Shown one piece after another: positions 1-18,000 of a stretch of 64,000 nt of DNA (position 1 is the stretch's first letter; every line of letters starts with the position of its first letter). Below the pieces are notes generated by a model. It worked only from the letters and a program-made list of their open reading frames with translations. It was not told where the DNA came from and made no database searches. The stretch lies in NCBI GenBank assembly GCA_022818135.1, contig JAFMSR010000014.1, positions 35,769,337 through 35,833,336 of the forward strand, in the 5' to 3' direction. Origin of the DNA: Saxidomus purpurata (Eukaryota > Mollusca > Bivalvia > Venerida > Veneridae). The position numbers and the translations under genes were made by a program.

Positions 1-5645
<5,645 letters not shown>

Positions 5646-5939
5646 TTCGAAAGCTTATTTAAACTTTATGTTGAAGAATTTTGTGAAGAAACAATGTCAA
5701 CTTGATGTATCACGCAGATGATTTCAGATTTATCTCGTCAATTTTTAAATAGCTTCCCCGTCGTCCGCCATTGGGACGCGAATACTCTTTAGATTGGAGG
5801 TAGAAATCTATTTCAAAACAAAGGGAAGTAAATCGTCATTTTTTCCTGAACTCTTGTCAGTTGTCAAATACAGAGAACTAAGCAGAATGACTTTGTCACT
5901 TCATAAATGAAGGTTTGATTTTCGTATTTCGGTGGCAGT
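5646..5939. promoter_or_regulatory. Probable bidirectional promoter between POLR2B and INPP5F
   Basis: The 294 bases between the two divergent start codons must hold both 5' UTRs and both core promoters, unless there are undetected upstream non-coding exons. Visible motifs: on the minus strand CCCAATGGCGG (CCAAT plus a YY1-like ATGGCGG core) around 5767-5778, and an inverted CCAAT (ATTGG) near 5793. No TATA box stands out. The region is less AT-rich than the introns around 5755-5790. The shared promoter is inferred from geometry; start sites are not known. Confidence 0.7.
5887..5910 (+). other. Short upstream ORF before the INPP5F start
   Basis: ATG followed by six codons and TGA, 30 bases before the INPP5F ATG. 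It overlaps a second one (5907-5918). They matter only if transcription starts upstream of 5887, which the sequence does not show. Confidence 0.35.
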
Positions 5940-6036
5940 ATGGAAGTTTATCAAACTGACAACCACTACATTATTCTCGACGGAGAATATAGCCTCTGGT
6001 GTAGCCGTAGACATGGAACTTTAGAACCGAAGACAG
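5940..6036 (+). CDS. INPP5F: INPP5F exon 1 (start codon)
   Basis: Encodes MEVYQTDNHYIILDGEYSLW then CSRHGTLEPKT plus one base; donor GTAAGT. ATG at 5940 is chosen because the family begins with M-E-x-[FY]-Q immediately followed by this conserved DHYI/LWCSR block. Confidence 0.93.
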
Positions 6037-9000
6037 GTAAGTTAGCCACTGATTCACTCCAATCAACATCATTTATAAGGTTTATCACATCCTACGAATG
6101 TTATATTACTTAAATAGTAGCAGCAAATGATTTGCCTTCAAGCACATACTGTGATTTTATGACTGTCAATCTGTTAGTTTTTCATTGTATCTGACAATAC
6201 CATTGAAGTAATTCCAGAGGAGAAAAGTCTCAAGTCCCCAGCTGGGATCGAACCCTGACCGCCAGCATGGCAAGTGGACACCACAACCACTTCGCTAAAG
6301 GGTTAACCCAACAGAAAAGCTATTAGAAGTGACCTATAATCACTACACTCCCATCTTCATCAATTTGGAGCCCAGCATCAACTGCACAGTCCCTGCAATT
6401 TCTAGCTTATTACCGCTCTGCGGTAATATCCAGTGGATCCCCGGTAGCTCATACCCGCTAACCGAATTATCCTCGTCGCCAGTGAAGTAATTCCAGAGAA
6501 GAAAATGCTCAAGTCCCAAGCTGGGATCAAACCCTGACTGCCAGCACGGCAAGCAGACACCACAACAACGTCGCTAAAGGGTTAACCCAACAGCAAGGCT
6601 GTTGAAAGTGACCTATAATCACTACACCATTTACTGAGCTGAATTCATTCGGCTCATCATTTAAACATGTTTTATGATCTCAGTCTTCTTAGTCTTCTTT
6701 TCTTGTCATATTGCCTTACACCTCTCACAAGTATTTCGGGCAGGATGCATGCTGGGTGTTAATGAAATCACTAATCTCTCATGGGTTAAGGGTCATGGGT
6801 TCAAGCCTTGCTACTGACTACATCTTTATGTTTCCTATAGAGGGTAAGGATGGTTCTAGTGCCAGCTCTTCTCATAACTGATGGTTAGGAAACTATCTGT
6901 CTGTTAAAATGATTGAAATATGGTTGATGGTTGCTAAAATATTGAGAAAAGAACATTTTATGATCTCACATCTGATATTATCATACCTCCCAAGAAGTGG
7001 AAAAAAGGGACCATCCAATCATTGTCCAGCTTGATTCCATCCATGTCAAATTAATAAGACATAATAGACATGATAGTAATATGACTTGGTGGTGAACACA
7101 TAACAACACTTTTATATAGAATACTTTCTGCAAATGAAAAGGCCTGAAAGAATATATGCTTTACTCCTATAAAAATTGCTTAGAGCATGAAAAACAATCC
7201 CTAGCCTATCCAGAGGTAGATACATAATCTCCTTTGCTAAAAACAATTACACTCTAACTTGCTTATAGAGGTCAACCAAGGCACTGAATGAAAGTGGCCA
7301 ATATACACAGGTGACCATTATATCCAGGTTTCAATATTCAGGCATACAAATCAGGTAAACAGCTATCAGAGCAGGTCTCACTTTTATTATTTTTTACATT
7401 TTGAATTTATTAACATATAAATATGCATATATCACATTTTTAATTAAAACAACATTTTTACTGTCAAAGCAAGCATTCTGAAAGTTTAAATTCATGTATT
7501 ATCTGAATCCTGATAGTTTTACTCATTTTTCAAACAAAGTGAGTTAGCTTCTTTAAGCTACACAGGTTTTAAGGCGTCAAAATTGGGAATGTCTAAGTGA
7601 TTTCCATAGAAGACCACAACCATAATTCAGTTCATAATACTTTGTTCAGACAAAGTTAAGTGTTAAGGTAGTTTAAATGTTTAACTGAAATATGTATTCA
7701 AGGGGTCAGTTTAAATTTCCCGCAGCTTATTTTATGTCTTGTCATTAGATACTTTGTTAAAAGTACTAGTTAGAGTCTTTTCATCTTCAGAATTCAATAA
7801 CTTAAAATTGCTTCGGTAAAGTGATCTTAGTTTTTGACAGTTTGTCATGGAGTTTAGGGTGCATCATTATTTGTCATGCAGTCTGATTAGTGTACACATC
7901 ATTATTTGCCATGCAGTCTATTTAAGTGTACATCATTTTTGTCATGCGTCTGTTGTGTACATCATTATTTGCCATGCAGTCTGATTAGTGTACATCATTA
8001 TTTGTCATGCAGTCTGATTAGTGTACACATCATTATTTGCCATGCAGTCTGATTTAAGTGTACATCATTATTTGTCATGCAGTCTGATTAGTGTACATCA
8101 TTATTTGCCATGCAGTCTGATTAGTGTACATCATTATTTGTCATGCAGTCTGATTAGTGTACATCATTATTTGTCATGCAGTCTGATTAGTGTACATCAT
8201 TATTTGTCATGCAGTCTGATTAGTGTACATCATTATTTGTCATGCAGTCTGATTAGTGTACATCATTATTTGTCATGCAGTCTGATTAGTGTACATCATT
8301 ATTTGTCATGCAGTCTGATTAGTGTACATCATTATTTGTCATGCAGTCTGATTAGTGTACATCATTATTTGTCATGCAGTCTGATTAGTGTACATCATTA
8401 TTTGTCATGCGTCTGATTAGTGTACATCATTATTTGCCATGCAGTCTGATAAGTGTACATCATTATTTGTCATGAAGTCTGTTTTGACATCATTATTTGA
8501 CATGCAGTCTGATTAGTGTACATCATTATTTGCCATGTTGTCTGATTATAATATATGCACTGTCTCCCAATTAGTTGGTAAACTTTGGGGTAGCTTCTGG
8601 TTTGACATGATAGAATAAAACTTGGTAAAAATGTTTATTACTTTTAATAGGGAAATGTAGTTCAGCAAGTTTGAGTCAGATTGCCTGAGGAATACTAGAG
8701 TTTAATGTAGTATTTAAATAGTGTATTTATTTGAAACTATGGATGCTCAGTAACTTTAGCAATGAATGAGGTATTGTGACTAAACTTAGTACCTACCTAC
8801 ATACCCGGTAGTTTTCTTGCAGACCTATTAAGGTACATTATGCTGTTATCATCATTCAAGTCAGATTCACTATTTCTAAAAACAGAATATTCCTGTCAGA
8901 CCTTTCAGTTAGGAATGAAGAAGTGTGATTTAATATTGAAGACAAGTAGCATGCATAAAGACCATGGTTCAGTTGCATTCTGGGTTGCTGGATCAAGGTC

Positions 9001-12000
9001 TAGGTCACCATTACTATAAATAGAAAATTATAGTGGCGTTCACTCTGTAACTTCAGTTAAGAATTATTGGTACAAACTTGGTTCATAGGTAGTATAGCCC
9101 ACATACAGACCAAGGCATATGGTTGTATTTTGTATATAGCAAACAAGTTTCTGCTCAATAGCTTTAACTAGAAATTAATAACTTGTTTATTTAAAATATG
9201 TAAACAGTTCACTTTCAGCAAAATAATTTCAGTATGGAATGAGATATTTGTACTTAAATCACTGTCATGATATCCATTTTGATTAAAATGATTCCACCTG
9301 AAATCACCTTGTTGATATCCATTTGGATTAAAATGATTCCACCTGAAATCACTGTGTTGATATCCATTTTGATTAAAATGATTCCACCTGAAATCACTGT
9401 GTTGATATCCATTATGATTAAAATGATTCCACCTGAAATCACTGAGTGACAAAGTAACCTTCCAAGTTCAATGTACACAAGTCATAAGCTTGTGAAAATT
9501 TCAGAGTTCTCTTAGCCTAGATGTCATTACAGTCCAACCTCCACTAAAGACACCTCCCTAGAACAACAATCTCCCTAAAAAGACACACATCTTCTTTCCT
9601 GTTGCATCATTTATTAAAAGGAATCAACCTCTTCAGAACGTCACCTCTCTACAACAAATAGATTTCTGTGTTCCCAAGGGTGTTCGCGCCTGAGAGGTTG
9701 CACTGTTATTGCGCTTGAAACACCACTAAAGATCAAGCAAATCACATATAGGAGAAGAAGAAACAGCTGTCACTCACTTACAGCTGTATGGAGTGAGGCA
9801 CAATATTTGTTTTAAGTATCTGGCCCATGAACTCATCTTATATGACCTTACAGGGGAATGAACCTAGGCTCCTGGATAATGTAGTGAATACTGTAGCCAC
9901 TAGACCATTGATGCCTGCAGACCTACATCATAGTGCATACAAATATATAACCTGAAGGCTGTATTCCAGTAGATGATGGTATATTTGATGAATCTTGCCC
10001 TAATGTAGATAACTTTATATATTGTCCTACAAGAGTTTTATGATGTCATTATCTACAGTGCTTTGATGGCTATTGACATTTTTAAGAGACCAGTTATTAC
10101 AGAGATTTACAGGGAATGGGTTATATTGGTTTTTTTTGTCAGTGCTGTTTCAGCAGTGCTTTGTCTCAAATTTCTGATTTTCCATTGGTCAGCTTTGAAA
10201 CTGAGGTGACTTGTAGCCAATCAGAAGCCAGGATTTTAGACTGGACTAGAGAGATGATGATTTCATGGTCTAAATCAGAGCTAACTAATATGTCAGAGTT
10301 CTGTGCATCGTATTTTTTTTTTCGTTCTTTCTTGTATTGTATTGTATTGTATAATTTTATAAAACTGTTCTTAGACTATTGAAATTTATATATTTTAGGA
10401 AATGATCTGTGTTTAGCCTGGAATCCAGTGTGTATTGGTTTGGTGTATGGAGTAATAGGAAAGATAAAGATACATCCAGGTAAGATATCAGAAGGGGTAG
10501 TGTGGTGGTCGAGTGGACTACCAATCTAGAGGTCCCCAGTTCGAATCCCAGATGGGGCACTGGACATTCCAGAAACGCTTTTCAGTGTTTCCCACCCATC
10601 TAGAGATGAACTAGTTAGACCCAGAGGTAGTCTGGCGTGTATCGGTGCTATATACCGGGCATGTAAAAGAACCAACAGCTCTATTCATAAAAGAGCTAGG
10701 GTGTTGTACCCAGATTTTTTTGTATCTGCATCTGTCTCTCTTCAACCTGCCCCTGTCAAGAGTCTTGGCAAGCTCACCCAAAGGTCTCAGGGTTGGCTGG
10801 GACTTACAAACAATCAAGGAAGAAAAAAATATGTTAGAAATGTGGAAGATGGATCTCTTATGGATCAATCAGCAGTTTGATTTTACTCTGATCATGGTTT
10901 GAATCAAAGACGTCTGAAATTTAGAGGGTACCATATAGCTACAAAAGCCAGTAATTTGGCACAGAAGTAAGAGTCCCATACTTATATTTCACAGATAGAA
11001 TCATTCTACAATGTTTTCACAGATTGAATAAAGAATTTTTGAAAGCACAAAATTCATAATTAATTATTGGAAAATTTTATTCCCCCCAATTTAAAAACAA
11101 AAACTAACATAGTCTTGACACTTATGCTGTTAAAATGCTGTCTTAATACAATATAGAAGAGCTAAAGTGAAGCTTTGATTTAGTATTTGCTTCAGAGAAT
11201 TCGGATAGTTATAGTCTTTGAGTTGAAATACTGCTGCTGTAGGCGGTTAGTCCCAGCTTCATAGATTTCTCTGTAAGGTAATAGCAGCTTGATCTGTTTT
11301 TCAGACACAATGGCACATTTGTTTTAACCTACACCTTGATAAATTTCTAAAATGGAATTGTCCATCTTTCAATTTAGGTAGCACCATTAATTGTTCAGAG
11401 GGATGCTCAGTTAAAAGTTATTGACTAAATTATAGTGAACAGTGGAGATCATGGCTGAGTGGATGTGCAGGCTGATCATGATCTGCACTAGTCACAATGG
11501 CAGAATTATTCCAACAGGATATAAAGGGTAAAAACATTGTCTTGACCAAGTTTCAGTTATCACCAATACAACAGTGCTAGTGTTGACCAGTATTATATTA
11601 GATCATAATTCTATATACTGAAGTTATTTGTGAGAAAAATATAAGAGTAAAACTAAAATGTAATTTAAGTCACCATGTCTCTTCAGGGGTGGTTGATGGT
11701 TTACTCCTTATTGAACCTGTGACACAGTGACTGCGGGTCTTGGGTTCAAGCCCCTTTCTCAACCTGACTCTGTATTTGATAAAGTTGACAGTTTCTTATA
11801 TATACAGAGGATGGTACTAAAGCATTATGCATGTTCCTTCCTGGGATGAATGGTTTAAACAGTAAATAACTAGAGGAAACTGCCATTGATCCCCAAGAAT
11901 AAAAGCTATATTAGGACTTCTAAAATAAGCATTATGCTGTGGTTTTGTGTATCTGGTGAATATAAAGTCATGTAATAGTTTCTGGAAAATGCTTTCAGAG

Positions 12001-15000
12001 TTGATATATCAGTGAAAGCAGAAGAAACAATGAACTTAATTAGAGGGTAGTATTTGTCTGAATCTATAAACTATTTATAATTCAGAGGTACATAATTGTG
12101 ACATTATGTGATCTATAACCAACTTATCGCTCGTCTATTGGAAACCATTGACGACCTATGCATTGGTCACTTAATCCCCTGTAATATCTTGTCAGACATT
12201 CTATACAGCCTCTTAATATACATGTAAATGAGTTGCGTATGGCGAAAGATGAGGCCTGATCAACGACTGTCAGATATAAGTGTCTGTGTAATTGAAAGAG
12301 AAAGTACAGTGAATGGTAAAATGACATTTCCCTTCAAAGTTAATGTTAGAATACCAGCATAATTTTAAGCCAGACACTTAGCACTTATTTTATAGACAAC
12401 TTAAAGACAGTCATAGAAACTGATCCATTTAAACTAGTTTTTGTTGGAACTGAAATTGTTCTAAGTTATTGTACATTATGCTTCTTGGGTGAAAGTTACA
12501 CAAGCTTATTCATGATTTAGCAGTTACAAATGTCTGTGTGGTCGGTCTGCAAGCTTTCTCATTCTTCACAATTAATGTCCGAAGTGATTGGTTTGAATTT
12601 TACACACTTACTCAGCTGACAGAAGTTTTTGTTTGTTGGGACCACTTAGATAAGTTATTAAAACTCTTGATTTCAATTCAATTCAGTTCAAATTTATTCA
12701 GGCATAAGATCATATACATAATAACTTTTACCAATATTACATAGACAATAAAAATACAGACATTTGTCATCAAAATAACCAGCACGATAACATTACTGTT
12801 GTAAAGTGCCATAGATAAATAAAGAAATAGATAAAAAGTATAGCCTTTTATCTTATGACATAGGATGACCCATTAAAACAATTTAAGATAAATCGCTTAT
12901 TTCCAACAGGGGTCCTTTAAGTTAAAGTACAATATTTACTAAAAATGAATCAATTGATAGTGAAAATATAACAATAATATTATGTACAATAAACGTTATA
13001 TTTTATTGTTTAAAATGATATCTGGATTAAAAATGTAATTACAATAAAAAATTTATGATACCCCACTCGCTTACCTCGAATTCTGTTTAAGTTGAAAAAT
13101 TCTAAAGCGCAAACCAACTTTATTTATTTCCTTTTAAGACAAAATACTATCACACCTCGCATGTGTCAAGTTTCAAATACATAAAATTAAAAAAGTATAA
13201 TTCATGGATTTATCTTCAATTGCCGGTACATGTGTAATAATGAGGAAATGCGGTAATACTTAAATACTAAATCTATTTAAGAGGTAAATGAAAGTAGGAT
13301 TGGGCTTTATCAAAAAAGATTATTTCTGAACGAATGTATCATCTGTAAAATTTTGTTTTTAATTAGATGATGTTTTTTTTTTTTTTTTTTTAAATTTTTT
13401 TTTTTTTTTTTTTTAAACGCTACTTTTTTGCGCATAGAGTGACCATCATATGTTGGGTATAATTATGCAAAAATAAAACAATTAAAATTGAATTTGTGTT
13501 CCAATGTTTAAGGGAAAATTTATTAAAAAAATAGATACAAATGGTCCTTGAAACAGGGAATTTTTAGCGCTATCGTCCATATACATTGCCATATGTAATA
13601 CAACAACAAAAGCCCCTCTATATTACCAAAAATAAAAGACCTGGTTCCTTGGAATTCAGATCAAGAGTCTGTATTTCATTGTAAAAATTAAAAAATAATC
13701 AGATATTACTTCATTACGATAAAACATCATACATTTCTCTCTGGCGTGCACATTTAAATAAGTGCTTGAAACTTAGTTGTTGGATTTCTTAAAATTATTG
13801 GGCAGATTATTCCTATAGTGATTGGCATTAATTAAAAAGAAATTTAAGAAAAAGTATCTGTTTCAAAACTTTAATTTTGCTGGCTGGAAGAAGTACTGCT
13901 ATTGCAGCAAGTGTAGCGTAGATCATGATCAGTGTTTCAGAATCTGTATACTGTTTCCTATTCAATCAGTAATTTATCAGTGAGCCATCTCTCTATTTGG
14001 CACCATTAATTGTCCAAATTGGAAGCTGGACATATCATTCTGTTTTAGAAATGTAATTCTTCGTAGCTTTTTCCGAAGAATGCATGAACAATGGATTAAA
14101 TATATTTATGACTTGTTCTTGAATAATGTCTCATAAACTTAGTCTGTGGTTTTATTAGTACTGTCTGAGTAATGCATGGGAACAAGAGCCAGAGTTTTAT
14201 TTGTGAATTAGGAATTCATAGGAATGATATTGTGTATATTTCCCCAGGATATTGCCAGTCAGACAACAAATTCAAAGTCATGCAGATGCCCTTTTTCAAT
14301 CCATTTTTAAAATGAGAATTGGCACATGTGCTGTTGAATAATTTATAAGTCATACACACAATAATTGCAGTTTTTGTGTTGTAGCTGTTGAGGACGAATT
14401 AATTTGAGTTTAGTAGAAGCAGTTATAGAACAGACAAGTACATTTGTATGTTATATGGAGGACAGAGTTACAAAATTATATGCCTAATTATCATCTGTTG
14501 TTTGATCTTGTGTGTGTTTTCGTCTCTTGTCGATAATTTCTTCTCATGTTATAGCAAACGAACTAAATTCATTACAAGAGAAATAATATTGGAATGTACT
14601 AGCTAGTCTAAGTATCAGATGTGACTGGCAAACTTTGATCAGTCTTACTCTTATAATATATGACATTGCATTCTGGTTTTCCAAGAGTTACAGCCCGTGT
14701 CAGCATAATTAAAGTAAAGGTGAAAAGGTAGCTCTACTTTTAGCATTTGTAGGATTGATATCCATGTGTGATAAGTCATTACTAGTATAAATATATTTAC
14801 CAGTATGCAAGGTTGAAACACAGCATGCATAATATAAGTGTGACATAAACATTTAGTCTACTATACAGTAGTCATGGCGAAAAACATTGACTTGAAAGTT
14901 ATTGGCCAAATTTATTCCTCTTCTTACAGAAAATCCATACAAAAAATGTAACATAATAGTTAATACATGTCAAACATTTCTTAATTCCACATTCCTCTTA

Positions 15001-18000
15001 CTAACTTAGCCAATTTAAAGCCTGTTTTCTTTCCATTTCATTTTGAAAGTCTGATTGTGATGGCTCTTTTCACACGCACTGCATTTTTCTTGGTCATTTG
15101 AAGGTTAATGTCTTAGTTGTTTAGTTTAGAAATATACAGTATTCACCTGGGCGGTGGGTTACCAGGGGGGTTATATGCAACCTTGTGGCACACTTTGATG
15201 TTCAAACATTACTAATATTGAGAGCAATTTATTATCAAAAATATTAATTACGAATGCAAAACTAAATCCTCATTATATTTATGAGACAATTTTTCCAGGA
15301 AATTTAACTCTGTATTAAATTTTAAATCTTTGTTATTCTTCTTTAAATTTCCTTACATCAGAGTGTCACTTAAATTGCCGTCATATTAGGCGGAAATTGA
15401 TATGCAAATTCATTATAGTATACATCATGTCTAACAAACTTCTTAGGACCATTTCAACTTGTTCTGTATAACAGAGTGTGTTATAACATTATAGCATTTT
15501 CATATTAAATAAGGAAGGTAAAGACTTCTGGCCGGGAAATTTTGTTTTCTTTATATCCAAAATTTTGCTTTATCTGGAGTTGTTATTATACAGAGTAATG
15601 CATAATAATTTTTTGATTCATGGGTATAAAATGTCTTGGACTTTTCATAAAATGCATTTTGTTATGGGTACTTTGAAATCATGGATTTCTGTTTTATTTT
15701 ACTATAGAAAATGGTAATGTTGCAGATCTTTTTTATCAACCCACCCATGAAATAAATGAAAATAAATGCCCCACAATCATCTGTCGGGGAACAAGGTTTG
15801 TCAATTATCAAAAAGAGAGACAAAAACTATCTCATCACAAAGAGGCCAGGGGCTCTAAGGTTTATTAATAATAACTGAAAAATAGAGCATTGCTTGTATT
15901 TAAACAGACATCAATAATAATGAAGAATATATTACTTAAACAAAAATAACATGGTACTCCCTAGTGTGCATAATGTTCATTATCCGATATTGTAATGAAG
16001 TTCACTTTGCCAAGTAGCATAACATCTCCAATATTGTAAATATTGCATGACTGGCAGACTTGATAGTTTCTTTTAGCCGTAGTCTATATCCGTTCCCTGC
16101 AGGAAACTCCCAGTTTATACTAAGCTTTTGTTCCATAAAGATCTGAGTTAAAACGGCTTGCAAAATCAATTCTTTCCTCGCTTTTCATGCCAATTTCCCA
16201 AATTTACATTGATAAATTACCTATAACAGATCCTGATCTTCCCCATTTATGCGCTCAATATTTTAACCTCTAAACTTTGCTTCCAAAAAAGTGAAACAGA
16301 AAACATTTGGTGCATAAACTTATCTGATATATGCTTTTTTATCTTCAGCAAATGAAATTGAAATAGGATAGTTTTCTCAAAAGGGCAGATTTGTTTTGCG
16401 GGATGCAGAGATCTCAGAAAAATGTCTTGATGATATTTTGGCAGTTGATCTATGGAGATCAATATAATCGCGTGGAATCATTTATGAAAATGAATTTGTT
16501 CTATTTAGAGAATTGTATGCGAGGTTTTTTGACGGCTCTTTTGTTACCTCGTTCCTTATTGAGCTCGACTCAGATATTGACCAAGGATGAGTAATGTAGC
16601 CTCAAGTTCGTGTCTGTTAATCTTTAAACCTGCGCATGCGCACTAAATGGAAGAATCTTAAACTATATGACCTTTGTTTCCTTTCAAATACTAGTTGAAT
16701 TAACTGCAAAACCATTTTAACATTAACTTGTTTACAACATGTATTTTTTATCAAAAAACAAATTTCACCTTTCATAAACAGAGTTACGGAGAATTGTCCT
16801 ATGAGTTTGTGTTTCTTATTTGATGACGTCATAGTGAGGCGTCGCAAGGTCGAATGGTAATTTATTTTCCCAAAATACTATCTATTGCTTACTGACCTCT
16901 CGGATGTTGCTAAATTTAATTGTTTTAATGAATATCTTTACAAAAACAAACATGGAAAATGAGAACCCTGCTTGAAGATTGTTTTGCTGGTTGAAATAAA
17001 GTCTGCATATTGGGGTTGAACACGGTGAATCTCGGAATATTTTAGATGTTCACGTATTTTATTTTGCAGATCGGGGCCAGAGTCGGATAATATATACATA
17101 ATCAAGGAAAACAGGACATATATTTTGAAATTAATACCTAAAAATCCCACAAGGTATCAAAATATTTAGTTTCGTTAATGAATAATTGAAAATTAATTGT
17201 TTGTTTAATAAAAAAACCCCCGAGTGCCCCTAATGCTGAGCAAGCACATTCATCACCAGGTCACGTAACGAAAACTCCAGGTAATGGCTAAACAACTTTT
17301 TAATAAAAATCCCCTAATTATTTCGTAAATTTTGTGGTTACCATGCAAAACTAGTTACTAAATGAAGAATTTGAGGTACTTTTTCATGTTTTTCAAAAGG
17401 ATTGTGACAGTAATGCATTTTTTGGCCAAATATCTTTGCATCTATGTGCAAGGGAATGCCCCTAGAGAAACTTGCATAGAATTCGGACACGTGCTGTACA
17501 AGCACTTAGCAGTAAATGACGTCATATTTAAAAACACGAACTCGTAGGTACACACGAACTTGTAGGATTCAATGCTATTATTACCATTGGACCTTAAATT
17601 CATGTTGAATATTTCATGTTTAAATTAAGCTCGCCTTGCCTGGGTGAGCTCTTATGATAACTCACTGACCACGGTGCAGCGTCACATTTTCCTTAAACCG
17701 ACATCTGCTCTGAAACCACTGGGCCAACGTTGATGAAACTTGGCAGGGATGTTCCTTGCATGAAGCTCTTTCACAGCTTTTGAAAGAATTTCATTTCATG
17801 CACAGCTTTGGTTGCAATGGCAGCAGAAAAGAAAAACCTTTTCTCTGAAACTACTAGGCCTAGAGCTTTGCTATTTAGCAAATAGTGGGTCTTGTGGATC
17901 TCTACAAAGTTTATACAAATCATGACCCCGGGGTCACTTGATTTTACTTAATTCCATTGGCCGAAATAGGAAAAACTTTTTTTCTCTGAAATCACAAGGC

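Larger units (their letters stand above)
6037..10398 (+). other. INPP5F intron 1
   Basis: 4.4 kb. Holds a duplicated tRNA-like repeat (6205-6627), a further degraded tRNA-like piece near 6760-6890, the 33-bp minisatellite (7859-8548), the 45-bp array (9257-9445) and a short MITE (9530-9706). Nothing coding was recognised. Confidence 0.8.

Noticed and set aside
8021..8416. 131-residue open frame with an 11-residue repeat (SVHHYLSCSLI)
   Set aside because: It comes wholly from the 33-bp minisatellite; a period divisible by 3 keeps any stop-free frame open. No signal, splice or conservation support.
7859..8548. CRISPR-like array
   Set aside because: Units are directly adjacent with no unique spacers, and the genome is animal; it is a minisatellite.
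9168..9478. Overlapping repeat-rich open frames on both strands
   Set aside because: Produced by the 45-bp tandem array; frames on both strands are open for the same arithmetic reason.
10497..10560. tRNA gene (also at 18790-18860, 25911-25980 and 2960-3030)
   Set aside because: A and B boxes are present, but the stems are poor and each continues into a non-tRNA body. They are SINE heads.
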